Source of the DNA: Paenibacillus phytorum
GTDB lineage: Bacteria; Bacillota; Bacilli; Paenibacillales; NBRC-103111
Assembly (NCBI RefSeq): GCF_013141715.1
Contig: NZ_WHOA01000089.1
Span: 178,455 to 242,454 of the forward strand
Reading direction: 5' to 3'
DNA length: 64,000 nucleotides
Part shown: positions 52,585 to 61,840 of the stretch, one piece after another
How positions within the stretch are numbered: position 1 is the stretch's first letter
Layout: every line of letters starts with the position of its first letter
The notes under the pieces: model-generated
Database searches by the model: none
Told to the model about the DNA's origin: nothing
Seen by the model: the letters and a program-made list of their open reading frames with translations, nothing else
Translations under genes and position numbers: made by a program

Positions 52585-53002
52585 ATCGAATGATTCTCCC
52601 TTCGTGATAAAAAAAATAGAAACTATTTATATCCTTATCATATCGTAAACCTAAACAAATATGAAGTTATCTCATCGTTCAAAATGATAAGCGTAGTTGT
52701 ACTAGACACCTTTACTATTCATAGTTTCTGTGGTATCTACAATTTGCTAGATTTATACCTCATTTAGTTTTCCGTCGTTTCCCACCCTCTTCTACTTTTT
52801 CAACCAAGCCATTCTGTGATATCTACAACTCTGCTTATAAGCATTAAGTCCAAGAAATAATGCTGTCAGTGCTTTCCTTTGGCGCTTCTAGGGGATACTC
52901 AGGGGGCCATCCTTGGATTCACTCCTAACTGAGTCAAGGGGATAGTGGTTCACAGTTAACTCCAACTCAGATCAACTATGTATCTATCCATATTCCGTGA
53001 AA
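52585..53002. other. Gene-free region with two copies of the dispersed motif
   Basis: No plausible gene. TTCTGTGGTATCTACAAT at 52726-52743 and TTCTGTGATATCTACAA at 52812-52828, about 86 bp apart in the same orientation. The surrounding sequence is T/C-rich. Nothing else is recognisable. Confidence 0.6.
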
Positions 53003-53042
53003 CAAAAAAAACGCTGACCTCAGTGAAGAAGTCAGTGTTTTG
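53003..53042 (-). terminator. Terminator after alpha-galactosidase
   Basis: Minus-strand AACACTGAC / GTCAGCGTT with one mismatch, 12-nt loop, then a run of eight Ts. Confidence 0.85.
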
Positions 53043-53049
53043 GAACAGT

Positions 53050-55245
53050 CTATAATGGCTTGTGTTCGAGCAGCCAGATTTTACTTTGGAAGTCTCCACG
53101 GAGACCAGAGACTGGAAGGCCGACATAAAGTAGATGGTCGCCAGGGTACTCACCTTGCAAGCCTGCGATTTGGTAATCGAAGGATGGGTTGAGTCCTTTG
53201 AGCCGCAGCGTTTTGAGAGGCGCATTTGGCTCGGCGAGCACTCGGAAGTAAGCGATCAAAGCTTGCGTCTTGTCTTCAGAAACAATCATCCAAGCAGTTT
53301 CGTTACCTTCGAATGGACTGAGTAAGCGGTACATGTCGCCGAATTGGACGAGCGGCCGAATATGTTTATAATCCGCAATTTGCTTTTTGACGATTTCTTT
53401 TTCCTCGTCAGTAAACTTGGTTAGGTCGAGTTCGTAACCAAAATTACCGGACATCGCAACATCGCCGCGCATTTCCAACGATGTCTCACGGTGAACTTGG
53501 TGATTTGGTACAGCAGATACGTGCGCTCCCATTGAACTCACAGGATAAACGATGCTCGTCCCATACTGAATTTTCAAACGAGAGATAGCGTCCGTGTTAT
53601 CGCTTGTCCACGTTTGCGGCATATAATACAGCATACCAGGGTCAAACCGGCCACCACCACCGGAGCAGCTCTCGAACAAGATATGCGGGAACTTGGTCGT
53701 CAATGTTTCAAGAACACGGTACAGACCAATTATATAGCGATGAGCGGTTTCTCGTTGTCTTTCCGGAGGCAGTGCAGCGGAACCAATTTCGGTCATATTA
53801 CGGTTCATGTCCCATTTGACGTACGTGATCGGCGCGCTGCTTAGGATATCACTGATCATTCTCGTAATCGCTTCACATACATCTGCACGTGAAAAATCCA
53901 ATATTAATTGCTGACGACCTTCCGTACGTCTACGATTCGGTACATGTAGGCACCAATCTGGGTGTTTGCGATATAAGTCACTGTCTGGAGAAACCATTTC
54001 TGGTTCAAACCACAGTCCAAACTCTAGTCCCATCCCATTGACTCTGGGGACGAGGTCCTCCAGGCCACCTGGCAGTTTCGCTTTATCAACGACCCAGTCT
54101 CCCAAGGAACTGTTATCGCTGTCTCTTTTGCCGAACCAGCCATCGTCAAGAACGAATAACTCGACGCCAAGCTCTTTGCCGGCGCTGGCGATGCTTTCTA
54201 TTTTATCCGCATTAAATTGAAAATAGGTTGCTTCCCAGTTATTCACGAGCACAGGTCTTGTCCGGTCACGGAATTCACCGCGGCAAAGCCGAGTACGGTA
54301 AAGCTTGTGATAGGTTCTTGACATGTCCCCTAGGCCAGCGTTTGAATAAACCATTACAGCTTCAGGCGTTTGAAAATGTTGTCCCGGCTCAAGCAACCAG
54401 CCAAAATCAAATGGATTAATACCTATGGATACACGCGCTGACCCATACGGCTCAACTTCTGCTTGGGCAGCGAAATTGCCACTATACACAAGGCTAAAAC
54501 CATACACATCGCCATGATCTTCATTGGCGTCCTTTGAAAGCAGTGCAATAAAAGGATTGTGCTGATGACTACTCGATCCGCGGCGACTTTCTACGGTCAA
54601 TTTTCCTGGCGCTAAGGGTCTTCTCTCGATATGTCGTTCTCTAACCCAACTACCTGAAAGCTGAAGAAGATCAAACTCGCTGTGCTGATAATCAAGGCTC
54701 ATACTAAGCGCTCGAAGCAGCTTTAGATCTCCGGATCCTTCATTTACGAAACGTACCGATCTAGTCATCGCTGCATGCTGCTCAAATATTGTATAAGTAA
54801 GAATGATCCGAAGGCCAATGACAGAATCAACAAGTTCAAGTTCCAATGTTTCCGCTTCTTCATCTTGCTCTACATAGGTCGCAGGAAGTCCCTCGAGCAC
54901 CGGTTTTCCTTGGTAAATTCGATGCTTATCATAGATGAGCTCAGAAATTGTAGATCCATCAGGAAGAGCAACTTGATAAGCTGGCTCCCGATAATCACTT
55001 GTACCGTATGCCGGGTACTCCTGAGGCAATGTATCGAAAGAAATGCTGCGATCTTCGGAAACAGGATTTGGTGAAAACGAACATCTCTCCTGAAATTGTA
55101 GGATCGATGCCAATTGACCTGATCGGATGGGGCGTCCCCAGTAAACATGGGCTGGGTAAGCGGATTTAATTAGTTGAATAACATAGCTCATTTGCTTGTT
55201 TTGTAAATGAAATAGTCCTTGTGTTGGTTCAAATGTAATTCGCAT
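53050..55245 (-). CDS. Alpha-galactosidase, GH36
   Basis: Hydrolyses terminal alpha-1,6-galactose from melibiose, raffinose or galactomannan. 731 residues, the normal bacterial length. N-terminal beta-sandwich (1-320), TIM barrel with FVLDDGWFGKRDSDNSSLGDWVVD (near 360), YVKWDMNRNMTE (nucleophile Asp near 475), FESCSGGGGRFDPGMLYYMPQTWTSDNTDAISR (acid/base Asp near 545), then a C-terminal sheet domain. No signal peptide, so cytoplasmic. ATG 55245 follows AGGAGG. Monocistronic; no transporter directly adjacent. Confidence 0.94.
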   Translation of the reverse strand: MRITFEPTQGLFHLQNKQMSYVIQLIKSAYPAHVYWGRPIRSGQLASILQFQERCSFSPNPVSEDRSISFDTLPQEYPAYGTSDYREPAYQVALPDGSTISELIYDKHRIYQGKPVLEGLPATYVEQDEEAETLELELVDSVIGLRIILTYTIFEQHAAMTRSVRFVNEGSGDLKLLRALSMSLDYQHSEFDLLQLSGSWVRERHIERRPLAPGKLTVESRRGSSSHQHNPFIALLSKDANEDHGDVYGFSLVYSGNFAAQAEVEPYGSARVSIGINPFDFGWLLEPGQHFQTPEAVMVYSNAGLGDMSRTYHKLYRTRLCRGEFRDRTRPVLVNNWEATYFQFNADKIESIASAGKELGVELFVLDDGWFGKRDSDNSSLGDWVVDKAKLPGGLEDLVPRVNGMGLEFGLWFEPEMVSPDSDLYRKHPDWCLHVPNRRRTEGRQQLILDFSRADVCEAITRMISDILSSAPITYVKWDMNRNMTEIGSAALPPERQRETAHRYIIGLYRVLETLTTKFPHILFESCSGGGGRFDPGMLYYMPQTWTSDNTDAISRLKIQYGTSIVYPVSSMGAHVSAVPNHQVHRETSLEMRGDVAMSGNFGYELDLTKFTDEEKEIVKKQIADYKHIRPLVQFGDMYRLLSPFEGNETAWMIVSEDKTQALIAYFRVLAEPNAPLKTLRLKGLNPSFDYQIAGLQGEYPGDHLLYVGLPVSGLRGDFQSKIWLLEHKPL

Positions 55246-55346
55246 GATATCCCTCCTACCTCCTATTATCGTATCCCTTCGCGAACAAAACTATGGAGGA
55301 TTAGCACAAACATATGGAGGAATGTAGTTTTGGATGCACAGAAATA

Positions 55347-55376
55347 GGAGCCAAGGCTCGAAATAGCCCTGGCTCC
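55347..55376 (-). terminator. Terminator after fixX
   Basis: GGAGCCA-GGCT / AGCC-TGGCTCC stem with one mismatch and a 6-8-nt loop; modest T content after it on the minus strand. Confidence 0.7.
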
Positions 55377-55394
55377 GTTTCGTATTCATCATTT

Positions 55395-55682
55395 TTAGCC
55401 AAATTTATAAGTCATGCCATAGCCGCCTTTGGGGTAGACCCAATCAATGTTGTAGGATGGACACGCAATTCGGCAGGTCCCGCATTCGATACAATTTTCA
55501 AACGCAACGGTTGTAATTTTGAGTTTCTTTTCCCATTCATAGACGTCCGAGGGACAGAAATAATTGCAATCCTTCGTTACACAATTTAAACAGGTCTGCG
55601 TATCCTTGATTACGAGGTGCGACTTATCATCGCATTTATAACGAATGGTAAATAGCTTATCTGAAATGTCACTTTGGCTCAT
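55395..55682 (-). CDS. fixX: Ferredoxin-like protein FixX
   Basis: Iron-sulfur partner of FixC. ATG 55682 overlaps the fixC stop (ATGA), giving 95 residues; GGAGGG lies in the end of fixC. Cysteine clusters CLNCVTKDCNYFCP (about 33-46) and CIECGTCRIACP (about 70-81) match FixX and the C-terminal iron-sulfur domain of ETF-quinone oxidoreductase. Last gene of the operon. Confidence 0.93.
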   Translation of the reverse strand: MSQSDISDKLFTIRYKCDDKSHLVIKDTQTCLNCVTKDCNYFCPSDVYEWEKKLKITTVAFENCIECGTCRIACPSYNIDWVYPKGGYGMTYKFG

Positions 55683-56989
55683 CCGTTCATCGCCCTCCAT
55701 CCTTTGTAGCCTAGCTTCATCAGGTTTACCGTACCGCCTGCGGCATTTTTGATGAGCTTCATGGCCATTTTTTGCTTATCCGCTTTGGTAATCCCATCCA
55801 CGAGGAACATGTTGTATGCCGCTTCATTCAGCGCTCTGGGCAGCTTGTCGAACAGTAATTCAGGGTCCTGCTCCTTGAGGAATTGATGCATGCCTTTGTA
55901 TTTCTGTAAATCTTTATGGACAAAGGATTCGCGAATCTTTTGGTCGTAGGCTTTGAGTGAAGCAGCAGAAAAATCGCTTTGTGCTTTGGCCTCCACAATC
56001 GCCTCACCGGCCAGTCGACCGGAGGTCATCGCTAAGTTAGTACCTTCACGATGCACAAAGTTGATTAACTGCGCGGCATCCCCACAAACGCACCAGCCAT
56101 CTCCCGACAACGGCGGGATGGAATGAAAGCCACCCTCGGGAATCAAGTGCCCGGAGTACTCCTTCGTTTCTCCCCCTTGAATCAATTTCCGAATCATAGG
56201 GTGCTGCTTAACAGCATCGAGGACCGCATAAGGCTTCACCTTTTTGTCCCGCAAATGATTAACCATAACGCCTACGCCTAGTGAAATGGTTTCTTTATTC
56301 GTGTATAGAAAACCCATGCCCGCCATACCTAGCGAGGTCTCGCCCATAAACTCAATCGTAACGCCTTCGTCACCTTCGAGTCCGAATCGGTCTTCGATTT
56401 TCTCCCTAGGAAGTGCAATTACTTCTTTCACAGCTAACGAAACTTCGTCCGGCATCCATTCTTTGTGAATGCCCATCGCCTTACCGAGCAAGGAGTTCAC
56501 GCCATCGGCAATGACAACAACATCGGCGTACAAATCGCCGTCATCTCGATCGGTACGAACACCGACGATCCTTTTACCTTCGCGAATCACATCGAGTGCA
56601 ACGGTTTCGTAAATTGGGATGGCCCCAGCTGCAACGGCTTTGTCCGCGAACCACTGATCGAACTTAACCCGCAGTCCAGTAAAGCAATTGTAAGGCTCTT
56701 TGTAAGCCTCATTGCGGTGCCCGAAGGTGACCATAGATTCTTTGCCCATCATCCAGATGCGCTGCTCCACAATGTAACGCTCCATGGGAAAGTTTTTTTC
56801 TTTCCAAAATTCAGGAACAAGCTCTTCGATTTGCTTACGGTATAGGACGCCTCCGAAAATGTTTTTGGCTCCAGGGAACTCGCCCCTCTCCAACAAAACA
56901 ACAGATAATCCTGCACGTGCCATCGTCAAAGCTGCTGCTGCGCCCGCCGGACCACCGCCAACAACAATCGCGTCAAATTTCTCGTTCAC
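55679..56989 (-). CDS. fixC: FAD-dependent dehydrogenase FixC (ETF-quinone oxidoreductase type)
   Basis: Receives electrons from FixAB and passes them to quinone. 436 residues, GTG 56989 with GGAGTG upstream; overlaps fixB by 4 nt. FAD-binding IVVGGGPAGAAAALTMARAGLSVVLLERG at 8-36, FPGAKNIFGG, then VVIADGVNSLLGKAMG near 160 and GDAAQLINFVHREGTNLAMTSGRLAGEAI near 310. These are FixC/ETF-QO features without the iron-sulfur region, which FixX supplies. Confidence 0.94.
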   Translation of the reverse strand: MNEKFDAIVVGGGPAGAAAALTMARAGLSVVLLERGEFPGAKNIFGGVLYRKQIEELVPEFWKEKNFPMERYIVEQRIWMMGKESMVTFGHRNEAYKEPYNCFTGLRVKFDQWFADKAVAAGAIPIYETVALDVIREGKRIVGVRTDRDDGDLYADVVVIADGVNSLLGKAMGIHKEWMPDEVSLAVKEVIALPREKIEDRFGLEGDEGVTIEFMGETSLGMAGMGFLYTNKETISLGVGVMVNHLRDKKVKPYAVLDAVKQHPMIRKLIQGGETKEYSGHLIPEGGFHSIPPLSGDGWCVCGDAAQLINFVHREGTNLAMTSGRLAGEAIVEAKAQSDFSAASLKAYDQKIRESFVHKDLQKYKGMHQFLKEQDPELLFDKLPRALNEAAYNMFLVDGITKADKQKMAMKLIKNAAGGTVNLMKLGYKGWRAMNG

Positions 56990-58128
56990 TTGGCTTCACT
57001 CCTCTCAAGGGCCGCGTTAACCCCTGTCTTCGAATCGTCCTGTGGCAAGGAGGTTGCGGCGCCAGCTAGTTGTTGGCCAAATAACGTTCGGCGCTGCCTA
57101 ATCTCATTCGTAATGGCAGGAACAATTTTGAACATATCGCCAACAATGCCATAATGAGCGAATTGGAAGATTGGCGCTTTATCGTCTTTGTTAATCGCAA
57201 CGACGACGTCAGCATGGCTCATACCTACGGTATGCTGAACCGCGCCGGAAATGCCGATAGCGAAGTATAGCTTCGGCCTCACAGTGGCACCGGTTTGACC
57301 AACCTGGTGCTCATGCCCGATCCAGCCCGCATCGACCGCGGCACGCGATGCGCCAACGACGCCGCCGAGCGCATCCGCTAACTCGGCGAGCAGCCCGAAA
57401 GCATCGGGCCCGCCCAGTCCGCGGCCCCCTGCCACGATAATCTCGGCATCCTCGAGATTGAGTTTGCCTGTTTCGCGCAGGAAGTCGAGCACCTGCGCGG
57501 CAATCTCTTCCTCGCGCATCGTCGCCTCGATGCGAATGATTTCGCCTTGGCGCGTCGCGTCCTTCGGCAGCGCCTGAAACACCCCGGCGCGCGCCGTCGC
57601 CATCTGCGGCCGGTACTGCTTACAGAGGATGGTGGCCATCATCTTCTCGGAAAAAGCCGGCCGGCTGGCCAGCAGCAGCCTTGACGGCGGCGGCTCCACG
57701 TCGAGCTGCGTCGTGTCGGCCGTCAGCCCCGTCGGCAGGTGCGTCGCTATCGCGCCTGCCAAATCGCGGCCCGTCGCTGTCGCGCCGAACAGCACGATCT
57801 CGGGCTTCGCTTCCTCGATCAGCTTCAAACAGACTCGGCTGTATGGCCGAGTGCGGTAGGTGCGAAGCTCGGGTGCTTCGCATAGGAACACCTTGTCCGC
57901 GCCGTAATGCACGGCTTCATCGGCGAGGTGGCCCACATTCTCGCCGATGACGAGCGCCATGAGCGGCGCGTCAAGCTTCGCGGCCAGCTTCTTGCCTTCG
58001 CCTAGCAGCTGCCAGGAGACCTTCTTCGCAGCTCCATCTCGCTGCTCTACAACGATCAATACCCCCCGATAAGCCGACCAGTCGGGCATCGACGCTTCAG
58101 GCTGGTCCTGTGTTTGTTCATTTGACAT
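56986..58128 (-). CDS. fixB: Electron transfer flavoprotein alpha subunit FixB
   Basis: ATG 58128 (MSNEQTQDQPEASMPDWSAYRGVLIVVEQ) has GGAGGAA upstream. About 380 residues: N-terminal domain, then the C-terminal FAD domain with VAGGRGLGGPDAFGLLAELADALGGVVGASRAAVDAGWIGHEHQVGQTG (near 245-295) and YFAIGISGAVQHTVGM (near 305). Roughly 57290-58010 is strongly GC-rich compared with neighbouring fix genes. Follows fixA by 64 nt. Confidence 0.93.
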   Translation of the reverse strand: MSNEQTQDQPEASMPDWSAYRGVLIVVEQRDGAAKKVSWQLLGEGKKLAAKLDAPLMALVIGENVGHLADEAVHYGADKVFLCEAPELRTYRTRPYSRVCLKLIEEAKPEIVLFGATATGRDLAGAIATHLPTGLTADTTQLDVEPPPSRLLLASRPAFSEKMMATILCKQYRPQMATARAGVFQALPKDATRQGEIIRIEATMREEEIAAQVLDFLRETGKLNLEDAEIIVAGGRGLGGPDAFGLLAELADALGGVVGASRAAVDAGWIGHEHQVGQTGATVRPKLYFAIGISGAVQHTVGMSHADVVVAINKDDKAPIFQFAHYGIVGDMFKIVPAITNEIRQRRTLFGQQLAGAATSLPQDDSKTGVNAALERSEAK

Positions 58129-58192
58129 TGTGACTTCCTCCATTCCCATAACGGTGATTCTGAGTTTTTTAGGTCGTACACATGCTTTACTT

Positions 58193-59029
58193 TCACGAAG
58201 ACCAGTCTAACAAAGTCTGCATCTCCTTCGTCATGAGCTGTTCAGCAAGCTGAGCAGCGGCTGCTTCTGGCGAATCAAACGTGATCATATGCGTTTTAAC
58301 CGCTTTTATCTCGGGCACCCATGTTTTGGCTACAATCGTTGGTGAGCCTTTTAGCCCGATTTTCGCTTTTTCAAGATCCGGAAAATCAGCTGTCGTCCAA
58401 ACAGTCGGCTTATAACGCGCAGCCCGAATCATACCAGGCAGAGATGCTCGTCTCACCTTGTTCAGTTCCTTCAGTGCCGTGATCAGCACCGGCATGCTTG
58501 TCTCAACGACTTCAATGCCATCTTCCAAAAGCCGATGGACACGAACTTTTCGCCGCTTTTCATCCACACTGGCGACTTTGTTGACATAAGTAAGCTGTTC
58601 CAAATCCAATCGGCATGCGACGCCAGGCCCAACTTGCCCCGTGTCGCCGTCCAGCGTTTGTTTGCCGCAAAAAACGATATCCACCGGTCCCCACGTTTCA
58701 GCAATTTTACGGATGGTTCGGGCAACAACGTACGATGTCGCCAGCGTGTCCGCTCCCGCGAAGCCACGATCCGTCACCAACACAGCATCGTCTGCCCCGA
58801 GGGAGATGCATTCCTTTAAACCTTTCTCCGCAGGCGGAGGTCCCATTGTTACAACAGTAATCCTCGCACCCTGTTCATCCTTAATACGGAGCGCCTCTTC
58901 CAACCCATGCATATCGTAGAAGTTCACGATGCTTGGGACACCTTGGCGAATTAACGTATTATTTTTGGGGTCAATGCGAATTTCTCTAGAGTCAGGTACC
59001 TGCTTGATACAAACTACAATATGCAGCAT
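58193..59029 (-). CDS. fixA: Electron transfer flavoprotein beta subunit FixA
   Basis: 278 residues; FixA-type EtfB, which carries the bifurcating FAD in known FixAB complexes. HIVVCIKQVPDSREIRIDPKNNTLIRQGVPSIVNFYDMHGLEEALRIKDE (1-55), VTMGPPPAEKGLKECISLGADDAVLVTDRGFAGADTLATSYV (near 58-100) and IVFCGKQTLDGDTGQVGPGVA (near 120) are diagnostic. ATG 59029 follows GGAGGG. First gene of fixABCX; upstream DNA carries Fnr/CRP-like and cre-like sites. Confidence 0.94.
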   Translation of the reverse strand: MLHIVVCIKQVPDSREIRIDPKNNTLIRQGVPSIVNFYDMHGLEEALRIKDEQGARITVVTMGPPPAEKGLKECISLGADDAVLVTDRGFAGADTLATSYVVARTIRKIAETWGPVDIVFCGKQTLDGDTGQVGPGVACRLDLEQLTYVNKVASVDEKRRKVRVHRLLEDGIEVVETSMPVLITALKELNKVRRASLPGMIRAARYKPTVWTTADFPDLEKAKIGLKGSPTIVAKTWVPEIKAVKTHMITFDSPEAAAAQLAEQLMTKEMQTLLDWSS

Positions 59030-59101
59030 CTCTGCACCCTCCTATTTCTTAGGAAACTTGCTTGCTCATTCGACAGCAAACGGATCTGAGCTTGTCAGCA
59101 T

Positions 59102-59144
59102 TGTGAATTTTGTCACTTAAAATGACGAATCGAAATCGCTTTCA
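59102..59144 (-). promoter_or_regulatory. Fnr/CRP-like and cre-like sites upstream of fixA
   Basis: TGTGA-ATTTTG-TCACT at 59102-59117 matches TGTGA-N6-TCACA at 9 of 10 positions. On the minus strand TGAAAGCGATTTCG (59131-59144) matches the CcpA cre pattern TGWAANCGNTNWCA with one mismatch at the last base. They lie about 75-115 nt before the fixA start. Regulatory roles are inferred from pattern only. Confidence 0.4.
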
Positions 59145-59255
59145 CTCTTTTTTTTAAGTTAATAATCTAACACAATATATGCGAAAAGCTTCCTAACATG
59201 ACACTTACTTTCATCTAAGCCCCAAAAGTAATCTTACCGATGTTGCCCGGAGAAT

Positions 59256-59294
59256 GAAAAAGCTGCAGCCTACGCCAAAGCGTGGATTGCAGCT
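59256..59294 (-). terminator. Terminator after the solute-binding protein gene
   Basis: Minus-strand AGCTGCA-CCACGC / GCGTAGG-TGCAGCT stem with small mismatches and a 4-nt loop, followed by TTTTTC. Confidence 0.85.
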
Positions 59295-59312
59295 CTCTCC
59301 TTATATCAGGAT

Positions 59313-60881
59313 TTATTTTTTGTTCGTTTTCGCCCATTCGTCTAATTGTTTTTGCTTCTCGGCAATAATTTTATCCATACCTGCCGCTTTTAACTTGGTG
59401 ACAAACTCAGGAACAAACTTTTCAGGATCGATCGTTCCTGTATACAAGCCTCCAGTGAACTGTGTAGCCACGTTGTTCGTAGCCGCAATTTCATTCTTCA
59501 CCTTCTCTGGGTCAAAAACAAAGCCAAGTGCGATCGATTTTTGAGCGCCTGTATTGAATTCTTTGTAACGATCCCAGATTTTCGGATCTTCGGTTTTCCA
59601 AATATAGGAGTTGAGTTGGTTACCAAACATCCATGGCAAGTTAAGGTTGTAGCCAACAGAAGCGGCATCTACGCCTTGCGGATAATCGATAATGTTATCG
59701 CCCGCTTTGGCATAGTGCTTACCTTCGATACCCCAATCGAGCAAGTTCAACAATTGTTTGTCCGTGTAGAGTAGATTCAAGAACATCATGGCTCTTTCCG
59801 GATCCTTGGACGTATTCGGAATGGCAAACATCGCGCTAGTCGTGTCGCCCGTAGTCGTATAAGGCTTCGTTAGTTCAACCGTAACCATCGGCGTGCCGGT
59901 ATTGCGTGTTTCCTGCATCTCGAACCCTGGCTTCATGGATTCGCCGTAAGCGAAGGCTTTGCCAGCTTTGACGGCCAAGAACTCACTCTCTTTGTTCGTA
60001 GCTCCATCTTTATTAATGTAGCCTGCTTTATACCACTTGTTCATGAGTTTAACCGCGTCCATAAATTGCGGAGTCTCAAACATGTCGATGACCTTCAGCT
60101 CTTTGCTTGCACGATCCAGCACGCCCGGTCCGTCGCCCAGCATGTCGAATAGTCCGTAGCCAAGAATAGCGCTGGCAGGGGAACGATCATTCTTGACCTG
60201 GAGCGGCGTGATGCCTGGTTCATTATCTTTGATCGTTTTGAAAATAGGCTCGAGATCCTTCATCTCTTTAACCGCTGACAGATCGATTTTGTACTTATCG
60301 ACAAGATCTTTGCGCATGACAACGCCTTTCGTTGCCGCAAACTCTTTGTTCGCTACGACACCGTAGGATTTACCGTTCAGCTTACCGCCTTCTACGTAAG
60401 CGGGATCTAGCACGCTTTTGATTCCTTGACCGTGTTTATTGATCAAATCGTCCAGAGGAATGATTTGGCCTTTTGCCGCTTGCTGACCTAAGCCATACCA
60501 AGAAGCGGTAAACATCAGGTCGAATTGTTCGCCGGAAGCAAACATCAGGTTCGTTTTATTCGTCCATGCGCCCCAATCGATCGGACGAATTTCAATCGTT
60601 GCGTTTATTTTTCCCGTCAAATACTTGTTGATTTCGTCTTGAACCGCAGGTAAATCTTTCGCTACAACGCCGGAAGGGAAAATCATGACCAATTTGTAGG
60701 GTTTCAAATCATTGGCAGCAGATGTTGCTTTAGCTTCTGTTGTTGGAGCCGCTCCCGTTGTAGGTGTACTTGTGCTTGTTTCTGCTGCAGGTTTAGCACC
60801 GCTAGAACAAGCAGTTAGCGCTAAGGATAGAACTAACACAGAAGAAGCGATTGAAACCAACTTTCTTTTTGGTTGAAACAC
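59313..60881 (-). CDS. Carbohydrate ABC transporter substrate-binding lipoprotein
   Basis: 522 residues, GTG 60881 with GGAGGGG upstream. Signal peptide and lipobox LALTAC (Cys near 25), then a Thr/Ala-rich linker and a large family 1-type binding domain resembling LplA of Bacillus/Paenibacillus: LPAVQDEINKYLTGKINATIEIRPIDWGAW, MFASGEQFDLMFTASWYG and PERAMMFLNLLYTDKQLLNLLDWGIEGKHY. Likely binds oligosaccharides (possibly pectin- or hemicellulose-derived); ligand not determinable. Last gene of a three-gene importer operon; no ATPase gene is adjacent. Confidence 0.9.
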   Translation of the reverse strand: MFQPKRKLVSIASSVLVLSLALTACSSGAKPAAETSTSTPTTGAAPTTEAKATSAANDLKPYKLVMIFPSGVVAKDLPAVQDEINKYLTGKINATIEIRPIDWGAWTNKTNLMFASGEQFDLMFTASWYGLGQQAAKGQIIPLDDLINKHGQGIKSVLDPAYVEGGKLNGKSYGVVANKEFAATKGVVMRKDLVDKYKIDLSAVKEMKDLEPIFKTIKDNEPGITPLQVKNDRSPASAILGYGLFDMLGDGPGVLDRASKELKVIDMFETPQFMDAVKLMNKWYKAGYINKDGATNKESEFLAVKAGKAFAYGESMKPGFEMQETRNTGTPMVTVELTKPYTTTGDTTSAMFAIPNTSKDPERAMMFLNLLYTDKQLLNLLDWGIEGKHYAKAGDNIIDYPQGVDAASVGYNLNLPWMFGNQLNSYIWKTEDPKIWDRYKEFNTGAQKSIALGFVFDPEKVKNEIAATNNVATQFTGGLYTGTIDPEKFVPEFVTKLKAAGMDKIIAEKQKQLDEWAKTNKK

Positions 60882-60938
60882 GGAAACCCCTCCATTAATG
60901 ATAAATTTGTATATGATAAACCGAATTTGTTTTCGGTA

Positions 60939-61823
60939 TTACCCTTTCACAGCACCAACAGTCAAACCCTTGACAAAATACTTCTGAAAAAACGGATAGG
61001 CAAGTACAATCGGACCTATCCCGATAATCGCCATCGCCATGCGCACCGTTTCGGTTGGCAGCGTCGCCATAATTTGTGAAGCGTTCGTGTTACGCGAATT
61101 CTGTGAGAGAAATTGAATGTTCAGCAATATTTTATTCAGCAAATACTGCAGACTGTAATACTTGGAATCCGTAAGGAAAACCAAGCTGTTAAACCAATCA
61201 TTCCAATAACCTAGCGTGTTAAATAAGCCAATGGTCGCCAATACAGGCGTAGAAAGCGGTAGTACAATTCTAAAGAAAATTCTGGATTCGCTTGCTCCAT
61301 CCATATAAGCTGATTCGATGATTGCCATCGGAATCGAGGTCGCGAAAAAGGTGCGCATAATTAGAACGAAGAATCCGTTTAAAAGCAATCCCGGGATGAT
61401 CAAACTCCAGATCGTGTCCTTGAGTGGGATCAGCTTTGTAAACACCAAGTACCAAGGAACTAACCCCCCATTGAACAACATCGTGAAGAAGACGAAGAAG
61501 GTCAGCATATTTTTATAAGGGAAATCCCTTCTGGATATCGGATAGGCCAGCAAGGCCGTCAGCATGAGGCCGACGATCGTACCCACCACAGTGATAAGAA
61601 TCGTAACCCCATAAGCCCTGATGATGGTCATCGAGTCCAGGAACAGATACTTGTAAGCTTCAAAGCTTATTTTCTGAGGGAAAAATGAGTAGCCATTTTG
61701 GGTAATCGTCGTTTCATCTGTGACAGACACCATGAAGACGAGAATGATCGGCAGAATCGTTGTACAAGCGATGAGTAAAAATACTAGGTGTAATAACCAG
61801 TGGGTTTTGTTTTGACTTGCCAA
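60939..61823 (-). CDS. Carbohydrate ABC transporter permease (LplC/YtcP type)
   Basis: 294 residues, TTG 61823 with GGAGGAG upstream. Six membrane segments; QNGYSFFPQKISFEAYKYLF near 45-65 and the EAA loop YMDGASESRIFFRIVLPLSTPVLATIGLF near 190-220 are characteristic. C-terminal YPFFQKYFVKGLTVGAVKG is a hallmark of this subfamily. It follows the LplB-type gene by 17 nt. Confidence 0.92.
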   Translation of the reverse strand: MASQNKTHWLLHLVFLLIACTTILPIILVFMVSVTDETTITQNGYSFFPQKISFEAYKYLFLDSMTIIRAYGVTILITVVGTIVGLMLTALLAYPISRRDFPYKNMLTFFVFFTMLFNGGLVPWYLVFTKLIPLKDTIWSLIIPGLLLNGFFVLIMRTFFATSIPMAIIESAYMDGASESRIFFRIVLPLSTPVLATIGLFNTLGYWNDWFNSLVFLTDSKYYSLQYLLNKILLNIQFLSQNSRNTNASQIMATLPTETVRMAMAIIGIGPIVLAYPFFQKYFVKGLTVGAVKG

Positions 61824-61840
61824 GGAACACTCCTCCTTCT

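Noticed and set aside
55395..59029. Part of a nitrogen fixation cluster
   Set aside because: No nif gene is present in the window; the neighbours are a galactosidase and a sugar importer.
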